From NCBI GenBank assembly GCA_033852115.1, contig JAWSVE010000008.1, positions 62,001-126,000 of the forward strand: 64,000 nt of DNA, in the 5' to 3' direction. The notes under the pieces were generated by a model. That model saw only the letters and a program-made list of their open reading frames with translations. It did no database searches and was not told where the DNA came from. Position 1 is the first letter of the stretch. The number at the start of each line of letters is the position of its first letter. Shown here in pieces: positions 1 through 9,248 of this stretch. This DNA comes from JAWSVE01 sp033852115 (GTDB taxonomy: Bacteria > Pseudomonadota > Gammaproteobacteria > Pseudomonadales > Cellvibrionaceae). A program made the translations under genes and the position numbers.

Positions 1-7
1 AGTTGTG

Positions 8-1849
8 TCAAACAGTGTTTGAGGGGTAGTTCTCTGAGCTTAGGGCAACTTGGTTGCGACCATTTTCTTTGGCTCTGTAGAGGGCGGTGTCGGCGAGTTG
101 TATTAGCTTGTGGGTGCTTTCTTCGCTGCTGGGCTGGTGGGTGGATACGCCAATGCTGGCTGTCATTTTTATGGATTTGCCTTCGTGTAAGACTGAGATA
201 TTTTCGATGGCTTTACGAATTCGCTCAGCGAGATGATGAGCTCCAGGTTCATCGGTTTCTGGCAGTACGAGGGCGAATTCTTCGCCGCCGTATCTGGCCA
301 CCATGTCATTTGGTTTGCGTACGTTTGTTGCGATGCAGCTGGCGACGAGGGTTAAGCACCTGTCGCCTGCTTGGTGGCCGTAGTTGTCGTTGATGGCTTT
401 GAAGTGATCAATATCTACCATCATTAAGGATAGCGGTTGTCCGGTGCGGCTTGCTCGCGCGATTTCATATTCAGCCACTTCGTCGAATTGCCGGCGGTTG
501 TTGACGCCGGTTAATGGGTCGGTTTTGGTTAGCTTGGCGAGCTCGCTGTTAGCAACCTGAAGTTTGGTCATCGCGTTTTCTAGTTCTTCGGTGCGTAGTT
601 TGACTTGGTCTTCTAGTTCTTTGTTGGTTTTCTCCCGAAGCTGCAATAAGGAGCGTTGAGCCGCTTCTTTTGCAATGCGTTGACGTCTGATTCGATCAGC
701 CAAGGCGAGAGACAGAAGAACAATTTCAAGTACAAAGCTGCCTGCCTGTGTGTATTCCAATAGTGGCGAGTAATTTATTTCACCTTGCAGTGTTAGGACC
801 ATAAATGTGGTGCTAATGGCAACGCCAGTCCATGCCACAACAAAGTAAATGGCTGATCGATTGCCTCGCCGCCAAACGACGAACGATGTAACTATCGCTA
901 AAATTCCAAGGATGCCTGAAAGGCTGCCTAGCAGCAGCATTGCATAGCCTAGGTAAGGAGTGAGGGTAAAGACTAATACTGCTGATAGCCCTATCAGCAT
1001 TGCTGTGTTGGCTTTTAAAAGCCAGTTTGTATATCGAGGTAGGTCGAGGAATATGCGAAAGAAATAAGTGACTGAGAGAAAACAATAAGATGCGAAAACG
1101 GGGGAGGCGTGGAGGTTCAGCCAATCGTTAGTTGGCCATAACAATAATCGCCCATAGCCGCTTACGGCGAGTAAATACAAGAAGCTGCTAAATACGGTGT
1201 TGGTATAAAAGAGGTACATCGAGTCCCGTACGGCAAAATACAGTGACAGGTTGTACAGAATCATCACGAGCAGTATGCCGAAGACCATGCTGAACATGAT
1301 GGTGCGTGTTAGGTCATGCTTTTGGTAGGCCTTATCCGAGAAGAGCATCAACGGAATATAAATAAAGTTGGGGTCTTGAATTCGTAAATAGACAGTTGTT
1401 GTGTCTTCCTGCAGTTTTAAAGGAAGCACGATGTTCTTGTGTGCGTTGTCCTCGGTGATGGGGGTAGATTTCCCGGCGCGATAAACTTTTGAGAGTGTAT
1501 TTTGGTTGCTGTAGACCGCGAGTTCTACTAGCGAAATGTGAGGCCAAAGAACCTCGAGCATCCAATTTTGTGGGCTATTGGCATTTGTTGTTACGTTAAA
1601 GCGTATCCAAAGGGTGCCATTGGTTCTGATATTTAGCGTGTCTATTTTGGGTGTTTGCCATGCGTTATTGTGGTGGATCTGGGCTATCTGGCCCCAATCA
1701 GAGCTGGCGGGCATCAACAAGTATTCAAAGTTTTGATTGCTAATTAATGTTCCGCTTTTGATTGTTGGGCTGACAGGTGTTGTGTCAGCACTTGTAGTCG
1801 AAGTGCTGGCTATCGAAAGAAAAAAAGCTATCAGAAGAAGGGCGCGCAT
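8..1849 (-). CDS. 7TM-DISM membrane diguanylate cyclase
   Basis: Predicted inner-membrane enzyme that makes c-di-GMP from two GTP in response to an extracellular ligand. An N-terminal signal peptide (about residues 1-22) precedes a periplasmic 7TMR-DISMED2-like beta domain (about 30-165). Then come about seven transmembrane helices (185-385), a coiled coil (395-440) and a C-terminal GGDEF domain (445-605). The signature reads GGEEF at 521-525, so catalysis is expected. The product-inhibition I-site that normally reads RxxD reads KPND here, so feedback inhibition may be weak or absent. It is divergent from the TonB receptor gene to its right and separated from it by about 320 bases. The ATG start has no strong ribosome binding site, but it gives the complete signal peptide. 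The fold and enzyme class are secure; the ligand is unknown. Confidence 0.93.
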   Translation of the reverse strand: MRALLLIAFFLSIASTSTTSADTTPVSPTIKSGTLISNQNFEYLLMPASSDWGQIAQIHHNNAWQTPKIDTLNIRTNGTLWIRFNVTTNANSPQNWMLEVLWPHISLVELAVYSNQNTLSKVYRAGKSTPITEDNAHKNIVLPLKLQEDTTTVYLRIQDPNFIYIPLMLFSDKAYQKHDLTRTIMFSMVFGILLVMILYNLSLYFAVRDSMYLFYTNTVFSSFLYLLAVSGYGRLLLWPTNDWLNLHASPVFASYCFLSVTYFFRIFLDLPRYTNWLLKANTAMLIGLSAVLVFTLTPYLGYAMLLLGSLSGILGILAIVTSFVVWRRGNRSAIYFVVAWTGVAISTTFMVLTLQGEINYSPLLEYTQAGSFVLEIVLLSLALADRIRRQRIAKEAAQRSLLQLREKTNKELEDQVKLRTEELENAMTKLQVANSELAKLTKTDPLTGVNNRRQFDEVAEYEIARASRTGQPLSLMMVDIDHFKAINDNYGHQAGDRCLTLVASCIATNVRKPNDMVARYGGEEFALVLPETDEPGAHHLAERIRKAIENISVLHEGKSIKMTASIGVSTHQPSSEESTHKLIQLADTALYRAKENGRNQVALSSENYPSNTV

Positions 1850-2040
1850 ATATCTACAACTATAGAAGGCTTTGATCAGCTGTCCATCTGCGATGGCAGT
1901 GCGTTATTGTTGAATCGAGCCTATAGGTTGAGGCGCACATTTTAAATAGCGCTCGTCTGGTTGGCCGATGCTCGGTTAGTCAAAGTTTCTATTTGGCCCT
2001 CTCTGATCGCTAATCTCGAGCTGGTGTTGATTCTTTTTAA

Positions 2041-2055
2041 GTATGTTGAACATAC
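2041..2055. promoter_or_regulatory. 15-base perfect palindrome, possible operator
   Basis: GTATGTT-G-AACATAC is a perfect 7-base inverted repeat around one central base. It lies about 112 bases upstream of the TonB receptor start. The size and symmetry suit a dimeric repressor or activator site. The cognate regulator is unknown and no second copy was noticed in the window. Confidence 0.4.
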
Positions 2056-2081
2056 TAATCGGTCACAATGTTGTCTTTTTA

Positions 2082-2099
2082 ACTTCATAAAACTGACCC
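2082..2099 (+). promoter_or_regulatory. Candidate Pho box
   Basis: The 18 bases ACTTCATAAAACTGACCC match the PhoB consensus (two CTGTCA-type heptamers around an A/T-rich spacer) at about 13 of 18 positions by eye. The central TCATAAAACTG is intact. It lies about 70 bases before the TonB receptor-phytase pair, where phosphate control would make sense. The match is imperfect in the left heptamer. Confidence 0.4.
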
Positions 2100-2167
2100 T
2101 TTTCTGCCATATCCCCTGACTAAGGTGACGCCTTTTACGACATGCAAACGGTCAATTGGGGGGCTGC

Positions 2168-5029
2168 ATGAACCAACCACTGTGTCTTAAAACGTTACCT
2201 AAAAATCTATTGAGTGTGGCAGTCGCTAGCCTTATCTCTGCTACTACATCTATTTCTGTTGAAGCTGCTCGCGTTGAAGGTCGCGTAACGGACAGTCAGC
2301 AAAAAGTGAACTTCGCTGGCGCGCAGGTTCGTCTCGAGGAAATTAATCGAACAGTGAGTACCGGTGAAGACGGTCGATTTGTTTTCCGAAATGTGCCTGA
2401 GGGGACTTATACGTTAAAAGTCGACTATGTTGGCGCAGACGCGGTCTCGCAAACGCTTGTTGTTGACGACGAGGTCGAGTCGCAAATCGTTCGCATTGGT
2501 GAAAACGTGGCGGACATGGATAACATCATTGTTTACGGTGTATCGAGTCAAGCAGCGACGGCCCTCAATCGTCAGCGCTCAGCCAATACCACGATGAGCG
2601 TCATTTCTTCTGATCGTGCGGGTGATCTTCCAGACCAAAACATAGCGGAAGCGCTTCAGCGCGCGCCGGGTGTCTTTATTGAGCGGGACCAAGGGGAAGG
2701 TCGTTTCGTTGCTGTTCGTGGGTTACCTCAATCCCTGAATACAGTGTCCATTAATGGCGTGAATGTGCCAGCCCCTGACTCGGGGGAGCGTGTTGTAGCG
2801 CTAGACGTTATACCTGCTGATTTACTTGAAACAATCGAGGTCAACAAAACCTTTACGCCGGATCAAGATGCGGGGTCTATCAGTGGCAGTATCAACGTAA
2901 AAAGTCTTAGCGGTTTTGATCGCAATGGCCAGTTCATGCGATTTAGTGTCGAGAATAACCATAACAATTTGCAAGAAGAGAATAGTCCGAAAATTTCAGC
3001 GACCTATTCCAACGCTTTTGATTTGTCGAATGGAAACGAGTTGGCAATCGCTGCGTCTTTGTCTTATGAGGATAGGGAATTTGGTTCGGAAAATACGGAA
3101 CAAGATGGCGACTGGGAGATTGTTGGCGGAGCGCCAGTAACTGAAGAGGCTGAGCTACGAGACTATCAAATTTCGCGGGAACGACTTGGCTTTGCGTTGA
3201 ATTTTGACTTGCGCACCAGTGAGTCACAACGCTTTTACTTGCGAACGTTATACAGTGATTTTGAGGACGCCGAAATTCGTAATCGTATTGAAATTGAACC
3301 CGATGCGGATACAGTCAGTGCTATCGGCGGCGGTGCGAGCTTTACTGAAGCCGAATACAAACGCAGCATGAAAGATCGTATTGAAACACAGGAAATTATT
3401 TCGCTGGTGCTCGGTGGCGAGACTGAAGTAGGTACTTGGTCTTATGATTACGCTCTAGGTTTTTCAACGGCTGAAGAAGACGAGCCTAATCGGGTGGATT
3501 CAAAAATTGAGACGGATGATCCTTACGCGTTTTCCTATTCAAACTTGGGGCAGATACCTAATTATTCATTGGCTGCCGAAGCCTATGATGCAAATAACTT
3601 TAAGTTTGATGATATCGCCATCGAGAACAACTTGGTGGAAGATGAAGAGCTTAGTTTCAAGCTAGATGTTGCCCGCGACATTGATTTTGGCGGCAATCCA
3701 GGTGAAGTGAAGTTTGGTTTTAAATATCGTGATCGCGAAAAAGAGCGTCGTTCAGATATCCGGGTTTACGATGACTTAGACTTCTTGAGCGCCAGTGACT
3801 TCGTGGCGGGCTCACCAGATTATTCTCTAGCAAACTTTGGTTTTGGTTTAAATGCCAATGCGTTGCGTTCAACAGCATTTGCTTTGGGAAGTACCGGTCT
3901 GAATGCTGAAGAAAGTGTCGTTGAGTCGAGTGTTGGTGATTACGGTATGAGCGAAGAAATTTTCGCTGCCTATGTAATGGCTCAGGTCGATATCAATCGT
4001 TTGCGTCTTGTCGGTGGTGTGCGGTTTGAGCAAACCGATTTTTCTTCCAGAGGTGCGGTGGGAAGCATCTATGAAACTGACGATCCATCGACTGCATTTG
4101 CCGCCGCAGACCTGGCGGATGGCAATCAAAATGATGTTGTCGCAAGTGCCGACGGTGTGTCTTTCGATGGTGATTACGACTATGCATTGCCAAGTATTGT
4201 CGCGCGCTATAAGGCGACGGATGATTTAATTATTCGTGGTGGCTTGAGTCAAACCATCAGTCGTCCTGGCTTTGGTGCGATTAATCCCTCGGCCTTAGCG
4301 GAAATTGAAGATGAAGACGGCGAAGTGAAGTTAGAGATTGAAGAGTTGGGCAACGTTGACTTAGATCCTTACGAGGCGTTTAACGTTGATTTAAGTGCTG
4401 AATACTATCCCGGTAAGCTTGGTGTCATGTCTGCGGCATTCTTTTATAAAGACATCGATAACTTTATTGCCTTAACCAATGTGTCTGACACTATCAACCT
4501 AGCGCCTTGGTTAATCCTTACGCCAGACTTAACAGCCGCGGATATCGACGATGTTGACGCTACGCAATATCGCAATGGTGAATCTGCGACGGTTGCGGGG
4601 GTTGAGTTGGCGTACATCAAAAACTTTGTCAACGGCTTAACCGTCGGAGTTAACGCAACCTTCACTGATACCGAGGCGGATTACGAAGATGGTGTGACCC
4701 GCGACCTCATTGGTTCTGCCGATACTGTGGCAAATCTTATGTTGGGCTACCAGCTGGGCGGTTTTAGTGGTCGGCTTGCCTACAACTACACGGCGGAAAG
4801 ATTAGAGGAAATCGGTGGTTCATCAGCGTTAGATGTTTATCGTGATGAGCATGCGCAAATCGATCTTTCATTAAAATATGATTTCAATGAAAGCTTTCAG
4901 GTCTACCTCGAAGGCGCGAACTTAACTGATGAGCCTTATTACATTTACCAGGGTGGCGCTAGCTTCAACCGTCAGTACGAAGAATACGGTCGCACGTTTG
5001 TACTGGGTTTGAGCTACACGAGGTTTTAA
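2168..5029 (+). CDS. TonB-dependent outer-membrane receptor (phytate/phosphate-linked)
   Basis: Outer-membrane active transporter energised by TonB-ExbBD. A signal peptide (about residues 1-35) is followed by a carboxypeptidase-regulatory-like beta domain (about 36-110) with the typical GRV and DGRF-F-NVPEGTY pattern. A TonB-box-like stretch (DNIIVYG) comes next, then the plug (GDLPDQNIAEALQRAPGV) and a long beta barrel ending in an aromatic residue (YTRF). I chose the ATG preceded by a G-rich ribosome binding site; a TTG 12 bases upstream is also open. The stop codon directly abuts the phytase start, so the two are almost certainly co-transcribed. TonB receptors next to beta-propeller phytases are a known pairing, so an inositol phosphate or a related organic phosphate is the likely substrate. 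That substrate is inferred. Confidence 0.92.
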   Translation: MNQPLCLKTLPKNLLSVAVASLISATTSISVEAARVEGRVTDSQQKVNFAGAQVRLEEINRTVSTGEDGRFVFRNVPEGTYTLKVDYVGADAVSQTLVVDDEVESQIVRIGENVADMDNIIVYGVSSQAATALNRQRSANTTMSVISSDRAGDLPDQNIAEALQRAPGVFIERDQGEGRFVAVRGLPQSLNTVSINGVNVPAPDSGERVVALDVIPADLLETIEVNKTFTPDQDAGSISGSINVKSLSGFDRNGQFMRFSVENNHNNLQEENSPKISATYSNAFDLSNGNELAIAASLSYEDREFGSENTEQDGDWEIVGGAPVTEEAELRDYQISRERLGFALNFDLRTSESQRFYLRTLYSDFEDAEIRNRIEIEPDADTVSAIGGGASFTEAEYKRSMKDRIETQEIISLVLGGETEVGTWSYDYALGFSTAEEDEPNRVDSKIETDDPYAFSYSNLGQIPNYSLAAEAYDANNFKFDDIAIENNLVEDEELSFKLDVARDIDFGGNPGEVKFGFKYRDREKERRSDIRVYDDLDFLSASDFVAGSPDYSLANFGFGLNANALRSTAFALGSTGLNAEESVVESSVGDYGMSEEIFAAYVMAQVDINRLRLVGGVRFEQTDFSSRGAVGSIYETDDPSTAFAAADLADGNQNDVVASADGVSFDGDYDYALPSIVARYKATDDLIIRGGLSQTISRPGFGAINPSALAEIEDEDGEVKLEIEELGNVDLDPYEAFNVDLSAEYYPGKLGVMSAAFFYKDIDNFIALTNVSDTINLAPWLILTPDLTAADIDDVDATQYRNGESATVAGVELAYIKNFVNGLTVGVNATFTDTEADYEDGVTRDLIGSADTVANLMLGYQLGGFSGRLAYNYTAERLEEIGGSSALDVYRDEHAQIDLSLKYDFNESFQVYLEGANLTDEPYYIYQGGASFNRQYEEYGRTFVLGLSYTRF

Positions 5030-6670
5030 GTGATAAAACGTTTTGTTGTAACCGTTGCAGCAGCTTACTTGATGGTGAGCTGTGTGCATCAGACCGTGCC
5101 ACCAGAAATTGCTGCGACCACACACGCATTAAAAACGCTGGACGATTTAGCGTCAATTGATCCCGGCGTACTGCATCAGGGTGTGCAGCGGGCCAGTTAC
5201 GGATGGAATTCCACGCCGCGTGAATTGGCGGTGACATTGGATGATGAGTCCGGTCTTTTATCTGTGTGGCAGAAATCGGGTGAGAAGTACTCATTGCTGA
5301 TCGGGCATTATTTTTCTACGCAACAGCTCGACGGGGTTTGCTTGTCGTCCTATGACAATTTGCCAACACTGATTACCTTCGATGACAAAGGTTATTTGGC
5401 GCAATGGCTGATCGATTTGCAAACGACACAATTACAGCTTGTGCGAACATTGGCTGGAAGCCTGAACAGCAAAATGTGTTACTCCCCGCCCAATACGTTT
5501 GACTTATTTGTCATGGAAGAGGGGGTTGGGCTGTGGCGCTTTGCATCAGACCCTGAGCTCGAAGATGAGCGTAAGCTTGTGGCGGCCGTTGAGCCAATAG
5601 GTAATTTGAATGCGGATGCAGAAAGCGTCGAAGTGACCGATAAAGGCTTGTGGGTTGAGGAAAAGCTTGTTGTCAGTGTCGACGGGTTTAGAGCCAACTC
5701 GCGCAATGTTGCTCAGATCACTCCGAAATTTGAAACAACACCTGCCGAATTAACAGGCGATGTCATGGATGATCCGGTTGTGTGGAGCGGCGTTCGCAAT
5801 GAAAAGTATCATCGCATATTGGCAACGGATAAGCGCGTTGGTTTACGAGTGTACGACTTCACGGGAGAGCAGCAACAGTTCATCCCTGTGGGGCGAGTCA
5901 ACAATGTAGATTTGCGCCCTGTCGATAATCATCCCGATTTTGTTGCCATTGCGGCGGCAAGTAATCGTACATTGAAATCCATCAGCTTATTTGGCATTGA
6001 TAAGAAAGGCCGCGTGACGTGGTTGGAAAATGCCGAGGTTGCCACAGGTTTAGACGACCCTTACGGCTTGTGTATGCATAAACATCAGCAGCAAGTGTTT
6101 GTGTTTGTGAATGATAAGGATGGGCGCTATCAGCAGTGGCTACTCAACATTAATCCGGGCTCGATTACCTCCTCATTGTTGCGCGAATTTGTCACTGATG
6201 ATCAGCCTGAAGGCTGCGTCGCCGACGATGCGAATCAGCGTTTATTTGTCGGTGTGGAAGATGACGGTATTTACGTAACGTCCACTCTCCCGGCCGCCAA
6301 TACGGCCCTGACATTGGTTCATGCCATTGACGGCGAGCGACTTGTGGCAGACGTGGAGGGTTTGGATATCTACCTCCAAGGCGACTCTGGGTATCTGGTA
6401 GCGTCTTCCCAGGGAAATTCAACCTACGCGATCTTTGATCGACTGCCTCCGTATGGTTATCGCGGTAGTGTAAAAATATCGCCAAACATCGGGCTTGGTA
6501 TCGATGGATCCGGTGGTACCGACGGTTTAGCGGTAGACTCGCTGCGAGAGGTGTTGGTAGTCCAAGATGGTCTCAACGTTTTAAATGACACGCGTAGTGG
6601 TTATTTGCCTCAAAACTTAAAGGTGGTTGAGTGGCAGGATGTGGTTGAGGCGCTTAAGCTTGACGAATAG
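5030..6670 (+). CDS. Two-domain beta-propeller phytase, lipoprotein
   Basis: Calcium-dependent 3-phytase that removes phosphate from phytate. The N-terminus has a lipoprotein signal (LMVSC at about residues 14-18), so it is probably tethered to the membrane and exported. The C-terminal half (about 235-546) carries recognisable beta-propeller phytase motifs: DDPVVW, NNVDLRP, YGLCM, PEGCVADD, DVEGLDIY, VASSQGNS, GIDGSGGTDGLAV and VVQDGLN. The first half (about 30-230) resembles a degenerate copy of the same propeller. Dual-domain phytases of this kind are known, with the first domain thought to help substrate handling. The GTG start immediately follows the TonB receptor stop. Together they suggest capture, hydrolysis and uptake of phosphorylated inositols. 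Confidence in the family is high. Confidence 0.92.
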   Translation: MIKRFVVTVAAAYLMVSCVHQTVPPEIAATTHALKTLDDLASIDPGVLHQGVQRASYGWNSTPRELAVTLDDESGLLSVWQKSGEKYSLLIGHYFSTQQLDGVCLSSYDNLPTLITFDDKGYLAQWLIDLQTTQLQLVRTLAGSLNSKMCYSPPNTFDLFVMEEGVGLWRFASDPELEDERKLVAAVEPIGNLNADAESVEVTDKGLWVEEKLVVSVDGFRANSRNVAQITPKFETTPAELTGDVMDDPVVWSGVRNEKYHRILATDKRVGLRVYDFTGEQQQFIPVGRVNNVDLRPVDNHPDFVAIAAASNRTLKSISLFGIDKKGRVTWLENAEVATGLDDPYGLCMHKHQQQVFVFVNDKDGRYQQWLLNINPGSITSSLLREFVTDDQPEGCVADDANQRLFVGVEDDGIYVTSTLPAANTALTLVHAIDGERLVADVEGLDIYLQGDSGYLVASSQGNSTYAIFDRLPPYGYRGSVKISPNIGLGIDGSGGTDGLAVDSLREVLVVQDGLNVLNDTRSGYLPQNLKVVEWQDVVEALKLDE

Positions 6671-6680
6671 CCTGTTTGGG

Positions 6681-6716
6681 CCGCCACTATCGAGACTCAA
6701 TAGATGCAAGTGGCGG
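6681..6716 (+). terminator. Hairpin after phytase gene, possible terminator
   Basis: CCGCCACT and AGTGGCGG form a perfect 8-bp stem around a 20-base loop, just downstream of the phytase stop. There is no T-run after it, so intrinsic termination is doubtful. It could be a transcript-end stabiliser. Confidence 0.3.
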
Positions 6717-6764
6717 TTCAGCGGCGTATAGTATCCGTTCTTTAGTATCTATTGAGCACATCTT

Positions 6765-9218
6765 TTGAGTAAACGAAAACGTAGCAAACCTTCCTCCGAT
6801 CCCTATGCGAAGCGCGAAGCATCGCAATACGAAAATCCTATCCCCAGCCGAGAGTATATTCTTGAGCAATTGCGCGACGTCGGCAAACCGCTAACGCATG
6901 ACGAACTAACGGCGTTACTTAATCTCAGTGACCCTGATGATGTTGAGGCGTTGCGTCGGCGGTTGATCGCCATGGAGCGAGATGGTCAGTTAATTAGAGA
7001 CCGTCGGAGAGCCTATGGTGTGGTTGATCGTATGCATCTATTGCGCGGGCGGGTGCAAGGTCATCGAGACGGTTATGGGTTTTTCATCCCTCAAGACGGA
7101 GGTGAAGACCTCTATCTGACATCGCGTCAAATGGACAAGGTCTTTGATGGTGATGAAGTCTTGGTGCGGTCCTCAGGTTATGGCTTTAAAGGCAAAAAAG
7201 AAGGCTCGATTGTTGAGGTGTTGTCCCACAATACGCGCCAAGTCGTTGGGCGCTTTTATAAAGAGCGCGGCATTCAATTTGTTCGCCCCGATAATCCGCG
7301 TTTAGTGAAAGATATTCTTGTACCGCTTGGAGAGCAAGGCGACGCGGAATCTGGTCAATATGTTGTTGTGGATATCGAACAGCAGCCAACACGTAGCCAG
7401 CCTCCGGCAGGCCCGATTGTGCAAGTGTTGGGTGATCACATGGCGCCGGGAATGGAAATTGATGTGGCAGTTCGCAGTCACGGCATTCCCAATCAATGGC
7501 CTGGCGATGTGCTCGATGAGGCAAGCCAGTTGCCGAGCGAAGTGGATGAATCCGATAAAAAACATCGAGTCGATTTGCGTAAACTTCCGTTCGTAACGAT
7601 TGATGGTGAAGACGCACGAGATTTTGATGATGCCGTTTATTGCGAACGTAAAAAGTCGGGCGGCAAACCAAGTGGTTGGCGGTTGTGGGTGGCGATCGCC
7701 GATGTATCACACTATGTGAACATTGATTCCCCGCTTGATCGCGAAGCACAGCTGCGCAGTACGTCGGTTTATTTCCCTGACTACGTTATTCCCATGTTGC
7801 CTGAGGCGTTGTCGAACGGTTTGTGTTCGCTCAACCCTGAGGTGGATCGCTTGACGATGGTTTGCGAGATGACCATCAGTGAGGCGGGTAAAGTCAGTGG
7901 CTATAAGTTTTATGAGGGGTTGATTCATTCTCACGCACGGCTGACTTATACCAAAGTGGGTCAGATGTTGGAGGAGCGCGGCGATAACAAAAGTGGTATC
8001 CGCAAGCATTATCACAATGTGGTGAAACACGTTGATGAATTACATTCATTGTATACAGCGTTGCGTGGCGCGCGAGATGAGCGTGGTGCGATTGACTTTG
8101 AAACGGTGGAAACTCGAATTATTTTCGATCAAAACCGCAAGATCGAAAAAATTATTCCTGTCGTACGGAATGATGCGCACAAAATTATTGAAGAATGTAT
8201 GTTGTGCGCCAATGTGTGTGCGGCAAAGTTTTTAGAAAAACACGAACTGGTGGGTTTGTATCGCGTTCACGAAGGCCCTACAGACGAAAAGCTCGAAAAT
8301 CTTCGGGACTATCTAGCGGAACTGGGGTTGTACTTACCTGGAGGTCGCAAACCTAAGCCTGAACACTATCAAGAACTGATGGCAATGATTGAGGATCGCG
8401 TCGACGCGCACATGATTCAAACCATGATGCTGCGAAGTCTTCGGCAAGCGGTCTATTCTCCTGAAAATGAAGGTCACTTCGGCTTAAATTACACGGCGTA
8501 TACCCACTTTACGTCACCTATTCGTCGCTATCCGGATTTGTTAACACATCGCGCGATCCGCCATGTTATTCGCTCAAGGCAAGACACTAAGAGCGTAAAG
8601 CGTGTAACTGGTGCGAAGGTAATCGCCAAGCAAAAAATTTACCCCTACGATATGGCGATGATGCTGCAGTTGGGCGAGCATACTTCGCTGGCGGAGCGGC
8701 GCGCTGACGATGCGACTCGAGATGTCGTTAGCTGGTTGAAGTGTGAGTTTTTGCAAGCCCATGTTGGCGATACGTTTCAGGGGGTTGTTACCTCCGTTGT
8801 TGGGTTTGGTTTATTTGTCGAGCTGGAAGACTTATATGTCGAAGGCTTGGTGCACATTACATCGTTGCCTAGAGATTATTATTATTTTGAGCCTTCCAAG
8901 ATGCGTTTGGTGGGAGAAAATACGCGTCGCGTGTTTCGCTTAGGTGATGAGTTGACTGTCCAGGTAGCGCGTGTTGATCTGGAAGATCGCAAAATCGACT
9001 TTGAGCTTATTGAGGCGAAAGGTTCGAAGACTCATCGCATCAGTAAGCAAGAAGCACAGCAAGCGATGAATGACGCTCGAAGGCCGAACAAAAAGAATCG
9101 TGCTGGCAAAAAGTCTAAATCGACGAAAAAGGATCGTTCGGAACGTGGTGAAACGTCGACAGGCAAAAAATCTAGCAATTCCAAAAAGAAAGGCTCCGCT
9201 CGCAAACGTCGCCGCTAA
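6765..9218 (+). CDS. rnr: Ribonuclease R
   Basis: Processive 3'-5' exoribonuclease that degrades structured RNA in the cytoplasm. The order is an N-terminal helix-turn-helix-like segment (about 28-90), cold-shock OB domains (about 95-260), the RNB catalytic domain with DGEDARDFDDA at about 280-290 supplying the metal-binding aspartates, an S1 domain (about 665-750) and a very lysine/arginine-rich tail. The 817-residue length is typical. The TTG start (MSKRKR) is the only reasonable one. rlmB follows 30 bases later, the usual rnr-rlmB arrangement. Confidence 0.97.
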   Translation: MSKRKRSKPSSDPYAKREASQYENPIPSREYILEQLRDVGKPLTHDELTALLNLSDPDDVEALRRRLIAMERDGQLIRDRRRAYGVVDRMHLLRGRVQGHRDGYGFFIPQDGGEDLYLTSRQMDKVFDGDEVLVRSSGYGFKGKKEGSIVEVLSHNTRQVVGRFYKERGIQFVRPDNPRLVKDILVPLGEQGDAESGQYVVVDIEQQPTRSQPPAGPIVQVLGDHMAPGMEIDVAVRSHGIPNQWPGDVLDEASQLPSEVDESDKKHRVDLRKLPFVTIDGEDARDFDDAVYCERKKSGGKPSGWRLWVAIADVSHYVNIDSPLDREAQLRSTSVYFPDYVIPMLPEALSNGLCSLNPEVDRLTMVCEMTISEAGKVSGYKFYEGLIHSHARLTYTKVGQMLEERGDNKSGIRKHYHNVVKHVDELHSLYTALRGARDERGAIDFETVETRIIFDQNRKIEKIIPVVRNDAHKIIEECMLCANVCAAKFLEKHELVGLYRVHEGPTDEKLENLRDYLAELGLYLPGGRKPKPEHYQELMAMIEDRVDAHMIQTMMLRSLRQAVYSPENEGHFGLNYTAYTHFTSPIRRYPDLLTHRAIRHVIRSRQDTKSVKRVTGAKVIAKQKIYPYDMAMMLQLGEHTSLAERRADDATRDVVSWLKCEFLQAHVGDTFQGVVTSVVGFGLFVELEDLYVEGLVHITSLPRDYYYFEPSKMRLVGENTRRVFRLGDELTVQVARVDLEDRKIDFELIEAKGSKTHRISKQEAQQAMNDARRPNKKNRAGKKSKSTKKDRSERGETSTGKKSSNSKKKGSARKRRR

Positions 9219-9248
9219 CCTCCGATTTACGTTTCTATAAAGTTAATT

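Larger units (their letters stand above)
1850..2167. other. Divergent intergenic region
   Basis: No gene is seen. This is the shared upstream region of the diguanylate cyclase (minus) and the TonB receptor (plus). It holds a 15-base palindrome and a Pho-box-like sequence, listed separately. I could not place a convincing sigma-70 promoter. Confidence 0.6.

Noticed and set aside
7186..7749. 187-codon open frame on the minus strand
   Set aside because: It lies wholly inside the rnr coding sequence and has no recognisable domain; a shadow frame.
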